Below are positions 23,713-35,411 of a stretch of DNA of 64,000 nucleotides, piece by piece. The stretch comes from Adiantum capillus-veneris (lineage: Eukaryota > Streptophyta > Polypodiopsida > Polypodiales > Pteridaceae), in the NCBI GenBank assembly GCA_014529385.2, contig CM043966.1, positions 110,876,468 through 110,940,467 on the forward strand. Reading direction: 5' to 3'. The position numbers and the translations under genes were made by a program. Every line of letters begins with the position of its first letter. Position 1 is the first letter of the stretch. The notes beneath the pieces were generated by a model, which saw nothing but the letters and a program-made list of their open reading frames with translations, was not told where the DNA came from and did no database searches.

Positions 23713-24232
23713 GGAAAGAAAGTATAGACTATAGCCTTTGCAGTAGCTTGTCTTGTTCGTCCAATCCAATGTACATAGTCTTCACATTATTCAGGAAAAT
23801 CATAATTGATGACGAACTTTATGTCTTTCACATCCACGCTCCAAGCTGCAGCATCTGTTTCTGTCATTATAGGTCTACTGCCAGATCTAAATTCAAAAAG
23901 AACCCAATGTCGTTTAACTTGACTCTTATCATCATGGATAGAGAAAGCTCCATCCATCACTTGCTCCGGCAAATCTGTCAATTCAGAGTATTTGTGATTC
24001 TCAGAAACAACTTCTACAATCTGTAGAATTGAGTGATTGGGTTTCTGATCTTGTGAGCCAATGACAACTTTGTAAGGATTTTGTAGAAATTGTATGGCTA
24101 AACCCTTAACTTCTTTAGGCCAAGTTGCACTCCAATGCAAAGTCTGTCTGTCAGGCCAAATCCAGGACTTAAATATTCTAATTTGAGGTTCAAAACAGTG
24201 CCGAGCATTCGATGCGCATTATCAAGGACAAG
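23713..24232 (-). pseudogene. DEAD-box RNA helicase fragment (DDX5/DBP2 type)
   Basis: In order on the minus strand: a decayed motif II region (VLDNAHRML), EPQIR, PDRQTLHWSATWPKEV (motif III SAT), NPYKVVIGS, SIHDDKSQ, a decayed motif V (TDAAAWSVDVKDI, canonical form T-D-V-A-A-R-G-x-D), VINYDFP, and motif VI HWIGRTRQA. This order and wording match the p68/DBP2 helicases (plant RH20/RH30 group). About 30 residues between the MDGA and SIHDDKSQ segments are missing. A frameshift lies near 24215 and a stop follows NYDFPE near 23785. No introns are evident over the 520 bp, suggesting a processed copy. It lies about 70 bp from the polypurine tract of M. Confidence 0.85.
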
Positions 24233-25870
24233 CTTTTGAGATCCTCTGATTACCCTTATGTCTTCTCTTTGTCATTGGGGACTTCTTTGTTCCTGTGAAA
24301 TCATGTTGTTAGTGTTGTCTGCATCTGTGTCATTGTAGGCCATTCTTCGACTCGCCATTGAGGAAAAGTATGCTATTATCTGAAATTGGTGCTCCAATTC
24401 ATTTGTCAATTGATTTGAGTAGCATTTCCTTATTGTTGATGTAGAAGGAATATGTACAAGAGGATGGTGATAAGTATCTTTAGATTAGGGTCTAAAACTT
24501 GGATGACCAAAGGAAAAAAACCCGGTGGGGAAAAAAATGCCTTTGGTATACGCTCTTATTAATGGAGTTGAGCAGTTGAACGTGAAGTACATGTTCATGA
24601 AAGGTGAGTGCTTGGGTGAAACACGGAAAGAGTGCTTGATGCAAGTGAGAATTATGGGACACTCTATATGCATATGAGAAATTTGTCAACAAAAGCATGC
24701 AATGTGAAAGAAGGAGATGATGGGTGTTTCGAGGAATAAATGTAGCACATGTGACATCAAAAGATGTCTTAATAGCTTCCACCTTTCCAAGAAGGGTTTT
24801 CGATGTAGAAGTTTCTCCACTCGTATCTCACTGTGCTCAGTACGTGAGTGTCTTTTGGACCTTCTCCTTCACTTCACTAGAATTAAGTACTTAGACTTCG
24901 ACTCTTTTGCTCACCTATATCAGCATGAGCGACACAACGTAAATATGCTCAACTCTTCCAGCTTGAGAAGTACCTAGAATAGCTAAGACGCTTAGACCAT
25001 AGAGAATATTACTTGAAGCTTTGGACTAACACCTCAGTCATTTTGTGGCTTAGCTACTCGACTCTGACTTGTATGACTTGTCGGCTGCATGTTGACACTG
25101 CTTTGACCAGTTCTTCGACTGTTGTAGTGGCTAATGAGACATACTTCGTGAAGTTTCATCGTTTCCCCTTACCTTCTTCTCTTTGTAGTGCTCAGGCCTC
25201 TCGTCAGTCTTTTCTTCATGTGGATTATGGATTTTTTTATTTTTTCTTAATAATAAACAAAGAAAATCTTAACAAAAGAAAAATCATTCAAATAGAAATC
25301 TAAATGCTATGTACACTATATACATGTCCCTAGGGACTCATATATGGATTTTGTCCCCATACTCCTCTGTGACACTACTATGAGGGCATATACTCTAAAT
25401 TTCGTCAAAAAATTATCACAATAAAACACAAAAATTCAATGCATCTCACAAAACATTGCCCTCTAATAGTCATAATGTTAGGTCCGCATTCAGAATGCCT
25501 CCCCCCTTCCTATTTGGAGTCATCCTTTACGACAGGGTATCGCAAAGGGTATGTGTTGTGCTTGGGCAATTAAAAGTTGTGCCTATGCAGGCCTTGTAAT
25601 GTAGCCCTATTATGCATACACAGTCAATGCATGGAAAAGATTTATGTTGTGCAAGATGTGGGTATAAGCAATTTGCTTATTGGCATTTGTTGACGAGGCT
25701 TCCTATTCTAAGCAATGTAATGGTCTTTGAAGCTCCTGTATCGTTGCTTGATTGAAGCGACTTGCTCTCTTCTAACTGTACTGTAATCGTAGGAAGAATT
25801 GTGAGAATTTAAGCGGCGATGCAATGACAACAATTTTTTTGTTCTTCTTTGGGACCTATTTCTTTGTGAT
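24233..25870. other. unassigned internal region of element M
   Basis: No RT, RNase H or integrase motif is found on either strand, although pol would be expected here on the minus strand. Only short frames without recognisable domains are present. Confidence 0.5.
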
Positions 25871-25879
25871 TATTGGCTT

Positions 25880-28800
25880 TTTTGTTGCTGGCTCTCGTTT
25901 GGGAACCCATACTTGCCCGTGCTTCGTTTGTGTTTGAAGAGACTTCTTTGGGATCCACCTTTTTGTTGTGTGAGTCGACAGTGGTCTTTGCTTCAGCCCT
26001 TGTACGCTTGGTTGGGGACGGGATTCAGGCTTTGAAAGTTGATATTGTGGTTGTTTTGGAATCCAAATGAATTCCTAACTTTTTTGTGCTTGAATCAACT
26101 TCTTTGGAGCCCAAACCTGAGTTGTGAAAGCTTGCGAATTTGTGATATTCTTACCGGTTTGTGTACGCTTTTCTTGTTTTTGTTTTGGTGTTGGATCTTG
26201 TGATTTGTCATTAGAGATCTTTGTCTTCTTGATCCATATCTGTTTTTGGCCGATCTGGCTTTTGGGTATCAAGATTTGTCAAGCTTTTTGGCTTTGACTT
26301 GTTGTCCTGTTCTTTTGACCTGTCATGGTTGTTGCTGAAGGGGTTGGTGATAGTGATGGCCTGAGTTGATGATAGGGGATGTCGTAAGATTCATCACTAT
26401 CGCTACTATCCTTAGCGAGATTGACTTCTTGTACTTTCCCTTGATTTTTTGGATGGTAGTGGAAAGTTACTGTTTGTTTGCTCGTGGGTGGTAGTTTCTT
26501 GGAGGACTTTTCTAGCCCATTGATTAGAGCATTGTTAGCTCGTTGCTCTGGTCGTATTCCTCCTAGCTTAGTCTTTGCATCCTTATTAGGATCCATGTAT
26601 GAGGATGCTTGTGCTGGCTGTGTCTTCACTAAGGACTTTGGAATCCACTTTTGATGCACTTTATTCGTGTAGCGATGACATTGATTCCCGGGTCGTTGAT
26701 ATTCTTGAAGCTCGAAGTGTTCTACAGAGTCATAAAACTCGTCGTCTTCTTCATCTTTTGATTCTCCACATTTCTTTGTTTGCTCCTTATTTCGAGAGAT
26801 TGTTGATGTCTGGATCCCTTCGTTTTCCTGGATTACACTCACTGCAAAATAAGGAACGACATCATAGCCATTTTCATCACAAAACTTTGTCGTGGGAGCA
26901 TCCTCCACGGCGCACACGTCCAGAGTAGCCAAGATGTGTTCCCATAGAAAAGGCTCTAGCTCTTCTTCAGGAAATGGTTCTGGGATATAGTCCCTATCCT
27001 CTATAACTCGCTCTAGGATACATTCGTCACGTTTCAAGATACCACATTGTGAATCTCCACACATCCACAATTCTTTAGGCTTACCTAACCAAGCTGGAAG
27101 TTCTGATCCTCCTACTGTGGCGGAATCAAACTCCTCAACCGGTGTTCTCGTCACATCCCTATAGCTATGGTCCCTCAAGTTTATCTTTGTTATGGTTTCC
27201 ATATGTCTCAGGTATATATGGTCATAACCCCAATCTTGAACCATTTTCAATTGTCGCATGAATGGTCTTCCCAGAATGATGTCATAGTTGTTCTTCTTGC
27301 CAAATTCAACAACAACAAAAGTATGTTCATATTCAATGCCACAAGAAGTAACAAGTACTTTTTCTAGCAGTCCTAGGGGGCTTTTCCTTGTGTCCGTCTG
27401 CAAGCTGCAGGGTCATTCGTGTGGATATCAAGGCAGGTTTTCCCCATTTTTTCCAAACATCTTTGGTTGCAATGGCCACACCAGCTCCACTGTCAAAGAT
27501 TGCCATGGTTTTTGCATTATTGAATTCCACATGAAGGGTGGTGTTTCCATCTTCTCCCTTCGTAATACTCGCCTACCTTGTTTAATGGAACTGGCCTAGT
27601 ATTTAGTTGAGGCATTTCAAGCTCTTTGATGCCTTCCTCGATTTGAGTCATTGGGGTTTTTACACCAAATTTCTCTAGACATTTACCCACATTAACCCAC
27701 ATGTTTGGTCTTATTCTGAGCAACTCGGCTAGCATTATTGTACACGTGACTGGGGTAGATAGAATATCTACTAGCCCCTTTGAATCGATGGCCTTGTTGG
27801 GAGACAATCTCTATGATGGGACTGCAACCACATCTGACTTGGTTTCGTACTCTCCCATGTAGGACGGTAGTGGTCTTAGCGAATGGGGTTGACTATCCAT
27901 AGATTGTACAGATCCTTTCTCGCCCCAATACAATCGCACGTCTAGATTCATTTGAGATCCAATCTCGAATTCCTCTATTGGTGGTAGAAACACTCCTCGT
28001 TCATCACCAGTCTTGTCTACTCGTCTTCTTAGGTCATCGGCTTCATTGGCTTCTCTGACTTGTTTCCACAATTCGTCAAGACCATCTATCTCTTTACAAT
28101 CCTTACGTATAGCTTGGTGAAATCCCTCGAAAGAATTATCCGTGGTATTCAGTACTATCCTTGGTTCTAATGCTGGGTCTTTGAGGTTTGGTTTGAGCTC
28201 ATGACTAGAATCTGGCTCTTTTAGTTTCTGGTTTGGTGGGATTACTTGTGTAGGCATGACACGGATCACATCCTCAGGTTTTGCAACTGGTGGTTCTAGT
28301 AAATCTTGGGCTGTTTGAATCATTTTCTTGCACATTTCAAACCTTTGCTTTTCTAGTTCCGCATAGGGATATGTCATCCACTTGTGTTCTTGGGTTTGGT
28401 TGTTTTTGAGCCTCACATCATAGGCTTTCAAGAGGGCATCTAATGTCTCATTAACCTTCTCTGCCAACATAGATCCTCCTGAACTAGCACTTCTCGGTTT
28501 CTCATCCGTGGATGGTTCTTCTAGAGGTTTAACCATCTGTGTAAGAGAAGGTGCCTCCTTTTCATCATGTTCTATCTTCTCCTTAGCTTTGGTAAGCTTC
28601 TCAGCTAGGGATTTTTGCTCTCGTTCCCTGCGTGCTTTCATCCTAGTCTTTCTAGCTTTCCAACTATTTTGTTGGCTCTTGGTTTTATGAGTAGGTGCGT
28701 CTGTCTTTGGTCCATCATCTGTCTTTGGACTCGTGTCACTTTCTGTGTTCTTTGTCTCTGGATTTTCATCAGATTTCTTTTGAGCTTGTGCTCTCGTAAC

Positions 28801-29045
28801 TACTTGAACTGGTACAACATTTTCATTTTCTGAGCTACTAGGGAGCTGAACAATCCCTGATACATTTATTGTGATTTTCCTGATTTGGTTTGGGTTTTTC
28901 GGGCAATTGGGGATCAAGTGAGTGATGCCACACTCAAGACAATAGGCATTTACTTCAGTGATCTCCGTATGAGGACATTGTTTGACCAAGTGGTCTTGTG
29001 TCTATTTGAAATCCAAGTAATCGTATTAAGAATCTCGTGTAACCC
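25880..29045 (-). pseudogene. element M gag-protease with W-x-P-K repeats, broken
   Basis: Minus-strand frames 28989-27811, 27807-27517, 27530-27333, 27403-26279 and on to about 25880 read as one decayed gag-pro. First is a truncated Gag end with a variant zinc knuckle CLECGITHLIPNC, then a long Lys/Glu-rich linker. The protease has FDSGAGVAIATKDVW and, after a frameshift, DIILGRPFMRQLKMVQDWG. The acidic and Gln-rich tail contains five W-x-P-K motifs (QKWIPKS, VWAPKK, IWIPKQ, RWIPKK, VWVPKR). In-frame stops lie at 26279 and near 26065. The capsid part is cut off at about 29045, next to the plus-strand gag. No RT follows. Confidence 0.7.
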
Positions 29046-29077
29046 ATGTAGGCACCGCCTCTGCTGCTCTCTACTCG

Positions 29078-30001
29078 ATGGCGCAGGAAAATAAGCTCCT
29101 TCTTAAGCAAGCCCAACCTCCATTCTTTAAGGGCAAGGGGGAAAATGTGAAAAGAGATGCGGAAGTATGGATGGAGGCTATGGATGACTATTTCGAAGCT
29201 GCGGGAACCCAACCCGTGAATAAAACCATGCTTGCAATGTTCCACTTGTCTGGAGATGCCAAGATATGGTGGAAGCAACATTGCAGGGACTTGGATATCA
29301 AGGGATCTTTCCAGTCATGGGAAGACATCAAGGCTACTGTGATGGAGCGATACTTACCACCTGCTCACAAAGCCTTGAAGATGAATGAGTTTTTCTCACT
29401 TCGACAGCTGACTTCTTCCGTCGAAGAATACTACTCGAAGTTCGTCACACTTCGGAGATATGCTCCTAGGATGACATTGGAACAGCAAGTAGCACGGTTC
29501 TGCCAAGGACTCATCGACCTCTTGAACAACCGACTAGAAGCTCTCAGGTCAGGAACTCTGCAAGATGCCTTGCTAAGGGCCAAGCCGTTAGCTAAAGAGA
29601 TTCAGAGGACTACCCAAGATAGTCAATACTATTTGTCAAAGAGGGCTAGGCCACACAACTGGAGTAACAGACCAATCAACCCTGCATACGACCATCATCC
29701 GGTAGTAGCTACTACGATAGCTACCGAGTTTCCCAATATAAGATGCTTTGAGTGCCAGGAGTATGGACATTACAAAAGCCGATGTTCAAAAAGGATTTCC
29801 CAAACATCCGGTGCTAATAATGTACCTCTGAACGTCAACAGGCTAGGTCAACCAAACGGAAGAGGAGGCCGAGGAAGAGGAAACATAGGACAAGGAAGCG
29901 GAGCTTTCGCTAATGCTGCAGTGAGACAACCAATTGTGGGTGACGAAGCTGATGAGAGAGCAGCTTTATATGCTGCAACTGCTAATCCTAGTGAGCAATA
30001 A
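29078..30001 (+). CDS. intact gypsy-type Gag of the A/B element (pol-less)
   Basis: This 307-residue open frame starts MAQENKLLLKQAQPPFFKGK. It has a complete Retrotrans_gag-type capsid (residues about 15-185, with AEVWMEAMDDYFEAAG, GDAKIWWKQHC and VEEYYSKFVTLRRYAP), a zinc knuckle CFECQEYGHYKSRC (about 223-236) and a Gly/Arg-rich tail. It ends 183 bp before the 3' LTR-like repeat B, and no pol follows. Gag assembles the particle and packages RNA; this element would need pol in trans. The frame is undamaged although the flanking repeats differ by several percent, which hints at selection or recent mobility. Confidence 0.85.
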   Translation: MAQENKLLLKQAQPPFFKGKGENVKRDAEVWMEAMDDYFEAAGTQPVNKTMLAMFHLSGDAKIWWKQHCRDLDIKGSFQSWEDIKATVMERYLPPAHKALKMNEFFSLRQLTSSVEEYYSKFVTLRRYAPRMTLEQQVARFCQGLIDLLNNRLEALRSGTLQDALLRAKPLAKEIQRTTQDSQYYLSKRARPHNWSNRPINPAYDHHPVVATTIATEFPNIRCFECQEYGHYKSRCSKRISQTSGANNVPLNVNRLGQPNGRGGRGRGNIGQGSGAFANAAVRQPIVGDEADERAALYAATANPSEQ

Positions 30002-30183
30002 TTCAAGCACCAGGATCTCATCAAAGTTCAACAGAATAAGACACATAAAGCTAAAGACTATTCTATTATCATAGGATGTCTTTACTTTAGACAAAGGATA
30101 TATGTACCTAAGTAGTTAGCATAGAGTTTATACAGATGTATTCTTGAGATGAGGACATCTCAAATTTTTCACGTTGGGGAGGA
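30002..30183 (+). other. gag to repeat-B spacer with polypurine tract
   Basis: A short AT-rich spacer with no coding ends in TTGGGGAGGA (30174-30183), the polypurine tract directly before TGTAAGGTCTCC. This supports repeat B as a 3' LTR. Confidence 0.65.
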
Positions 30184-30898
30184 TGTAAGGTCTCCGACTC
30201 CGAGCTAAAAGAACACCATTGTACCATGAAACAATCATAATGGAAAAAGTTATTATTTTTAGCATTTTTCCAAAATTTGTCAATGCCATGATGTTTAGAA
30301 TGTCATAAAGCTTCCAAAAGTGAATTAAAATATTCTTTTGTGAAAATTTTTCAAAAATAGAAAGTTTTTGGTCACCCAACCCGTCAGTTTTGACCGTCTC
30401 AAAAACTACACCCGTACCCCAAATTTGAAAACACAAGCATTTTCGGACGCCGGGGGCTACTAAATATGGCAGATACCCAGGTTAATACACCTTAGTTAGA
30501 GCTTAGTATAGCAAGTTTCGGCATTAAATTCTGATTCGTATTACCCGTCTTAGGTTAAAATATAAATTTTCCTAAAGTTGTGCGGGGAGGCACCGAACTC
30601 GGGGGTTGTGTGGGAACTGGCTCCACGCCACTGCAGACTGAGTTTGGCAGTAAGAGGGCGCCCTCACACACTCACAGGGCTCGTGGGCTACTTTCCATGC
30701 AAGAGAGAGAGAGAGACTAAGTGAGCTCTTGAGCAGGTTGGGACACTTGGTAAGTATGCCAGTAGAGCTGCCATGCATGAAGTGAGTACTCCTCCAGATG
30801 CATATAGCAGGAAAATTTGAATTTTTCAGCTTGTGAGCCTATATAAGAGCATGCTCACACACACACAAGAACACATATATGCTCACACACACACTAAG

Positions 30899-30953
<55 letters not shown>

Positions 30954-32768
30954 CTTGAGAAGGTGCTGCCAACAGACATAGTCTTTGGAAGAGGATCTAG
31001 GAGGGAAGGTGCTGCCCGTTTCTTGTCTCAAGGAGGCTCTTGCATCACAATTTTGAGAGGAATTCAACTGTAACTTTGATAATTTTTGATTTAGTTCATG
31101 CTTGTTGTAATTCCCTCTCTAATATCCTCTTAATTCCGCATCTACTATGCATAATCATAGTCAAAATACTCATTAGATACTCTCTAATTCTCCGTATCCA
31201 TGATCTATTGCATAAATCTTAATCTAATTAGTAATCATGCAAGAAATTAGTCACTCTTAATCATAGTGTAATGCATGTTTAAGGAATCATCCACTAGTCA
31301 CCGTTGTGATTAAAAATCAAGTCAGCTTTGAGGTGGAAATGGTCCATTGCATTCTATTACTCCATAATGTGTAAATAATTAAATTAGAATCAATTTCTCA
31401 TGGATTATGATTTAATTAGGGGAAATTAATCCATCATTAATCACTAGGAAGGGAGAAATCCTTTCATCTATGCATACAGTAAATCTGCAATTCTCTACTT
31501 GCATTAAGAAGTGATTAAGCACGTCTATTTCATCTCTAGTAGAACTGATTAAGTAAAAATCTGAATTTCATAATTATCTAGGTCAATTAATTAACATTAG
31601 GGCCTATTCCCATAGAACAAGTATGGTGCTATCGGGATTCTCTATGTCTTGAAGTAAGTCTAACCTCTCGTACAAGGGGATTTGCTTATTGAAACTAATC
31701 CGTCATCATGGTTGTATGTTACTCTCGAATGTTAGTTCTCTTTTTCCAAGTTGTCTATTAAGTAGTGAGTATAAAATGGCCCTGGTAAAGAGAACTCGTT
31801 TCGGTGGTTCCCACGACCGCAAGAAGGGGACAAGCAACACTAATGGAAAGGGAAAAGATCCCATGTTCGACCAAGTACTGGCCATCTCACGGAGCAATGA
31901 CGAGGAAATTGTTGAGGTAGGTCAAGTTTAAATTCAAGTTTGTTAAAGCAACATTGCATTTGATAAGGTAGGATAAAAAACACATTTCCCAACATGTTGG
32001 GAATCAACGGAAACCACGACATTTAAATTAATTGTATTTTATATTCAAGTAGGAAAGAATGCTTTCAGAATATACTGTCTGAAGTAGGAAAGATTGGTTG
32101 CTAGGGAAAATTTACCTCAGCTAGTTCATTTTCAATTCCAATGTTGATCTAGTCCGAAGCCCCTCTTGATCACAGGGGGCAGCTCGCGAAGTTATTCGCA
32201 GGAGATAGAGTTCCTGGTTAAGGGCTCTTGAATCCATGACTGTTGGTTAAGCGGTGGACAACCTAGTTGTAGGGGCAGCTAGGCGACAATGGGAGGAGTA
32301 AACTCTCACTGGAGTGGGGATGTTGTACCTCCAGAACATTGGAATTTTAATGAATAAGTTTTGAGGAAAGTTTTTACTAGAGTTACTGTCATGGTGCCGC
32401 TTTGCAATACTGGTTGAAGGGCTGTCTTAATGAACCTTGTGAATCGGAACCTAATCAAGGAACTTATATGTTGAACAACCATTGTGGTAGTAATTAGGAC
32501 ACACAAAGAAGTGTGAGTGTGGGGGCTTGGCTCGGGTTGCCAATGCCTATGAGAAGGGTGGTCCCGATTGGTCGGGAACTCTCTGTCCCCATAGTGTTAT
32601 AAAGCGACGCTAGTATTACTCATTTCCCCAAGAGCGACGAAGCCTCAGGTGTACGTGCCTTTGAAACATGGGAGAAAAGGAACTCGGGACTTCTCTCCTC
32701 TTGGAAGGTGGGTCTTAGGATCACTAGATAAGTTAATCACGCTTTCCCTACGGGGTGGAACTAGATCT
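30184..32768 (+). repeat. repeat B (candidate 3' LTR of the gag-only element)
   Basis: About 2.59 kb, starting TGTAAGGTCTCCGACTCC and matching repeat A throughout. It contains a TATA box (30839-30847), a CA microsatellite (30866-30951) and the 51-codon ORF (31776-31931). It ends at ...ACTAGATCT next to the H LTR. No CA end was found, so the true right terminus is uncertain. Confidence 0.7.
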
Positions 32769-33077
32769 TGTTAGGATTTGGATCGTGCTAGCTATGGTGG
32801 ATGAAAGAGAAACATGGTGCAAGTGTGTGTAAGCAAGGTTATCACTCAAGTGAATTAGGTTCCAAGATAGATTAGCTTGGACTCATAAACGCAATCTTGA
32901 GTATTGACTTAGCTTAGCACAAGCTCACCATAGACAAGCATGTAGTGCAAATGAGTTGTTGTTTATTGATTCAAGAAATGAGCTTTAAGTAGCTCTACAG
33001 CCTTGCTCCACAGTATGTGGGATAAATCCACTCTCCTCTCCTTGACTCACAGCTTAGGACAAAGCTCACACTTTACA
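32769..33077 (-). repeat. 3' LTR of minus-strand element H
   Basis: On the minus strand it reads TGTAAAGTGTGAGC...CAAATCCTAACA (309 bp), directly preceded by the polypurine tract AAGGGGAGGAT (33078-33088). No 5' LTR is in the window. Confidence 0.6.
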
Positions 33078-33114
33078 ATCCTCCCCTTGAGGTTTGGACT
33101 AAGACAAGATATTG

Positions 33115-33275
33115 AAGATGCACGAGCCACACAGGCTAACAAAATCCACACAGGATGGTGATATCCACATAGGAAAATAAAGTCCACAAAGGATGGTGAT
33201 ATCCACACATGATGGTAAAATCCACACAAGAAAAATCCACAAAGGATGGTGATGTCCACACAGGATGATAAGCTG
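33115..33275. repeat. TGTGGA-type tandem repeats between H gag and its PPT
   Basis: About nine degenerate units of 16-22 bp with (A/G)TCCACA(C/A)AGGATGGTGAT and shorter variants. The array is interrupted by G4; one more unit (TATCCACAGAGGAAAAA) lies on the other side at 41985-42001. Confidence 0.75.
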
Positions 33276-33279
33276 GTAT

Positions 33280-33451
33280 TGAGGCGGTCCGGGACGGGCA
33301 ACAAGAAGAGTGGACTCTAAGCACTCTTGTAGGCTCCCGTGTAGCTCAATTGGGTTGGGGTTGGAAAAAACAACAAACACACACACAAACCCGCAACCTA
33401 ACTCTACACAAATTTGGGGCACCACCTAGTTTTGGATGCGAACTAGGACGC

Positions 33452-33541
<90 letters not shown>

Positions 33542-35411
33542 CTCGGGCTACTTTGAAATGTATCGACAATGATCAAGCAAACACAATTATATATGTAAGA
33601 AAGAGAGAGAAGAGGGAGGGGGTGCTTGTTGCATTAATACCTTCTTACAAATCTGTCATGACCGATCAAAGTGAGATTCATATTTGTTCAACATAGCTTG
33701 AGTAAATTTCACCACGACATATCACAAGTAAAGCCACCCCAATCACTGTCTTCAGGACAAGGGAGTCCTCTCCACCCTGTCGCTCTCTTACAATATGTGG
33801 GATTTATGGCTAAATTGATGACAACACCCAGACACAAGCTATCAAGAACTAAAAAAATCACCAAGACACTTACACATCATTGTTGTCCATTACTTCACGT
33901 TGGAAGAGAGACAATGTATCCAAGCTTAGTCCAAATCCAGCCTCCTTGATTCAGCAAATGTTGGGCTTACACTAGTAGGAGGAATGATAGATTTCCCACT
34001 CTCAATTGAATGATCGCTCTCTCTCTTACAATGGCATAGAGTTCCCGTGCTAATCACCCCTATTACAACACATGCACATCCATACGACAATGAGCTTCCA
34101 CTCAAGAGCTCCTTCTAGAGAGGTTGAGCTTGGCTTCTTAAGCTATAGCATAGTGCTCTTGTTTTTGGATCTCCCTTTGTGCTAGCTACACCCTCCTTTT
34201 ATAGCTATTTTGAAGGCTAGGGTTACTCCTCTAACCATGGTTGGGTTAGATTTCTAGCACTTATCTAATTTCTTTTGCTTGGAATTATCAAGAAGTTGGT
34301 GTGGATAGATGAAGAAGAGAGAGAGGAGAGAAGTGGAGGTGATAGGACTTTTCATAGTAGGTTAGTGTTAGTAAATTAGTAGAGTTAGTTATTTTATTGA
34401 TTTACAAATGGAATTGGATATTTACAATGGGAGTATCCAAGTAGGATACAAATAAGGAAGAAAAAACTCTTAATAGGTAAGAAAACATGGATTTCTTACA
34501 ATGTTGATGCTCCAAGTGTCTTGAGTAGGGTCAATTTTGACGCTTGTTGACGATCCACTAGCTTTGACGGTACGTTTTTTTCACTCTTGACCTTCCTTTG
34601 GGAGCCAAGGTAATTGAATATGAGTAATCAATCACCATGATGCTGTCTTTCAAGAGAAGAGGCTGAATTTTATGGTTTTTTGATAGATATGGGTAATATG
34701 GATGAGGAAAAATGAGACTAGGTGGTCAATTTTGGAATGGAAGTGTGTGTAGGAAACATGAGTTCACCATGGTTTCTCTTATTCTTCAAGGTTTAGAAGA
34801 AGGTGAGTAGGGTGCAGAGAGGAGTGGTGAGAGAGGTGGGGATGATGAGTGGAGAGGTGTGTGTGAAAGAGGAAAATGATAAAGTGGAAGAGGGAGTGTG
34901 GCTGCATAGCATGGGCAAACTGGGGTCCACCAATAAAATCATAGCTCAGAGCTCGTAGCTCAAAAAAATATAAAAAATTTGAGGTGAAATTTCAGCTTAG
35001 GAGCTACAACTTTTGTTTGTATCACCTTTTCAAATTCGGGGAGCATGTGATCTTAAAAAATTCAGCAAAACTGACTGTTTTTTCCACTACACAAGGGCCT
35101 TGTGAGGTCCTTCTTTGGATGATTCTTTTGAATACCTCCAAGAGTGAGCTCTCCATGGTGCATGTATGCATGCCACACACCCTTGACCTTATTTGGTAGG
35201 TCTATAATTGAAGATATTGTTGAGATCATGATATAAGTGAATAGTACAACTAAGAAAATCAAATATTGAGGGGTCTAAAAAAATATGTACATGTCAAATA
35301 TAAATAATATAGGTGGAAAAAATATAAAGGGGTCAAAATAAATCTCTTTCATTATATGTCTACCATAAAAAGATGAATATTTTTGGTGTTATAATTTAGG
35401 AGAGTAAAAGA
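33280..35411 (-). repeat. G4 3' LTR, missing its first 0.5 kb
   Basis: It matches 39350-41467 closely, then jumps into RNase H sequence, so the U3 start and the polypurine tract are lost. It holds a GA tract of about 86 bp (33454-33539) and a TATAAAAGG box (antisense, near 34196). Confidence 0.9.
33454..33539. repeat. GA microsatellite in G4 3' LTR
   Basis: About 43 uninterrupted GA units. The equivalent tract is about 72 bp in the G4 5' LTR and about 32 bp in G5 and the solo LTR. Confidence 0.95.

Noticed and set aside
23713-24232. Possible functional host helicase gene
   Set aside because: Decayed motifs II and V, a missing inner segment, frameshift and stop; only a fragment embedded in a retroelement.
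24485-25303. Several 60-96 codon frames in the M internal region
   Set aside because: Low complexity or random-looking translations on both strands, none with Gag, Pol or host-protein motifs.
33115-33275. Regular short repeats considered as a CRISPR array
   Set aside because: Units are degenerate, without constant-length spacers, and lie in a plant retroelement; this is a tandem repeat.
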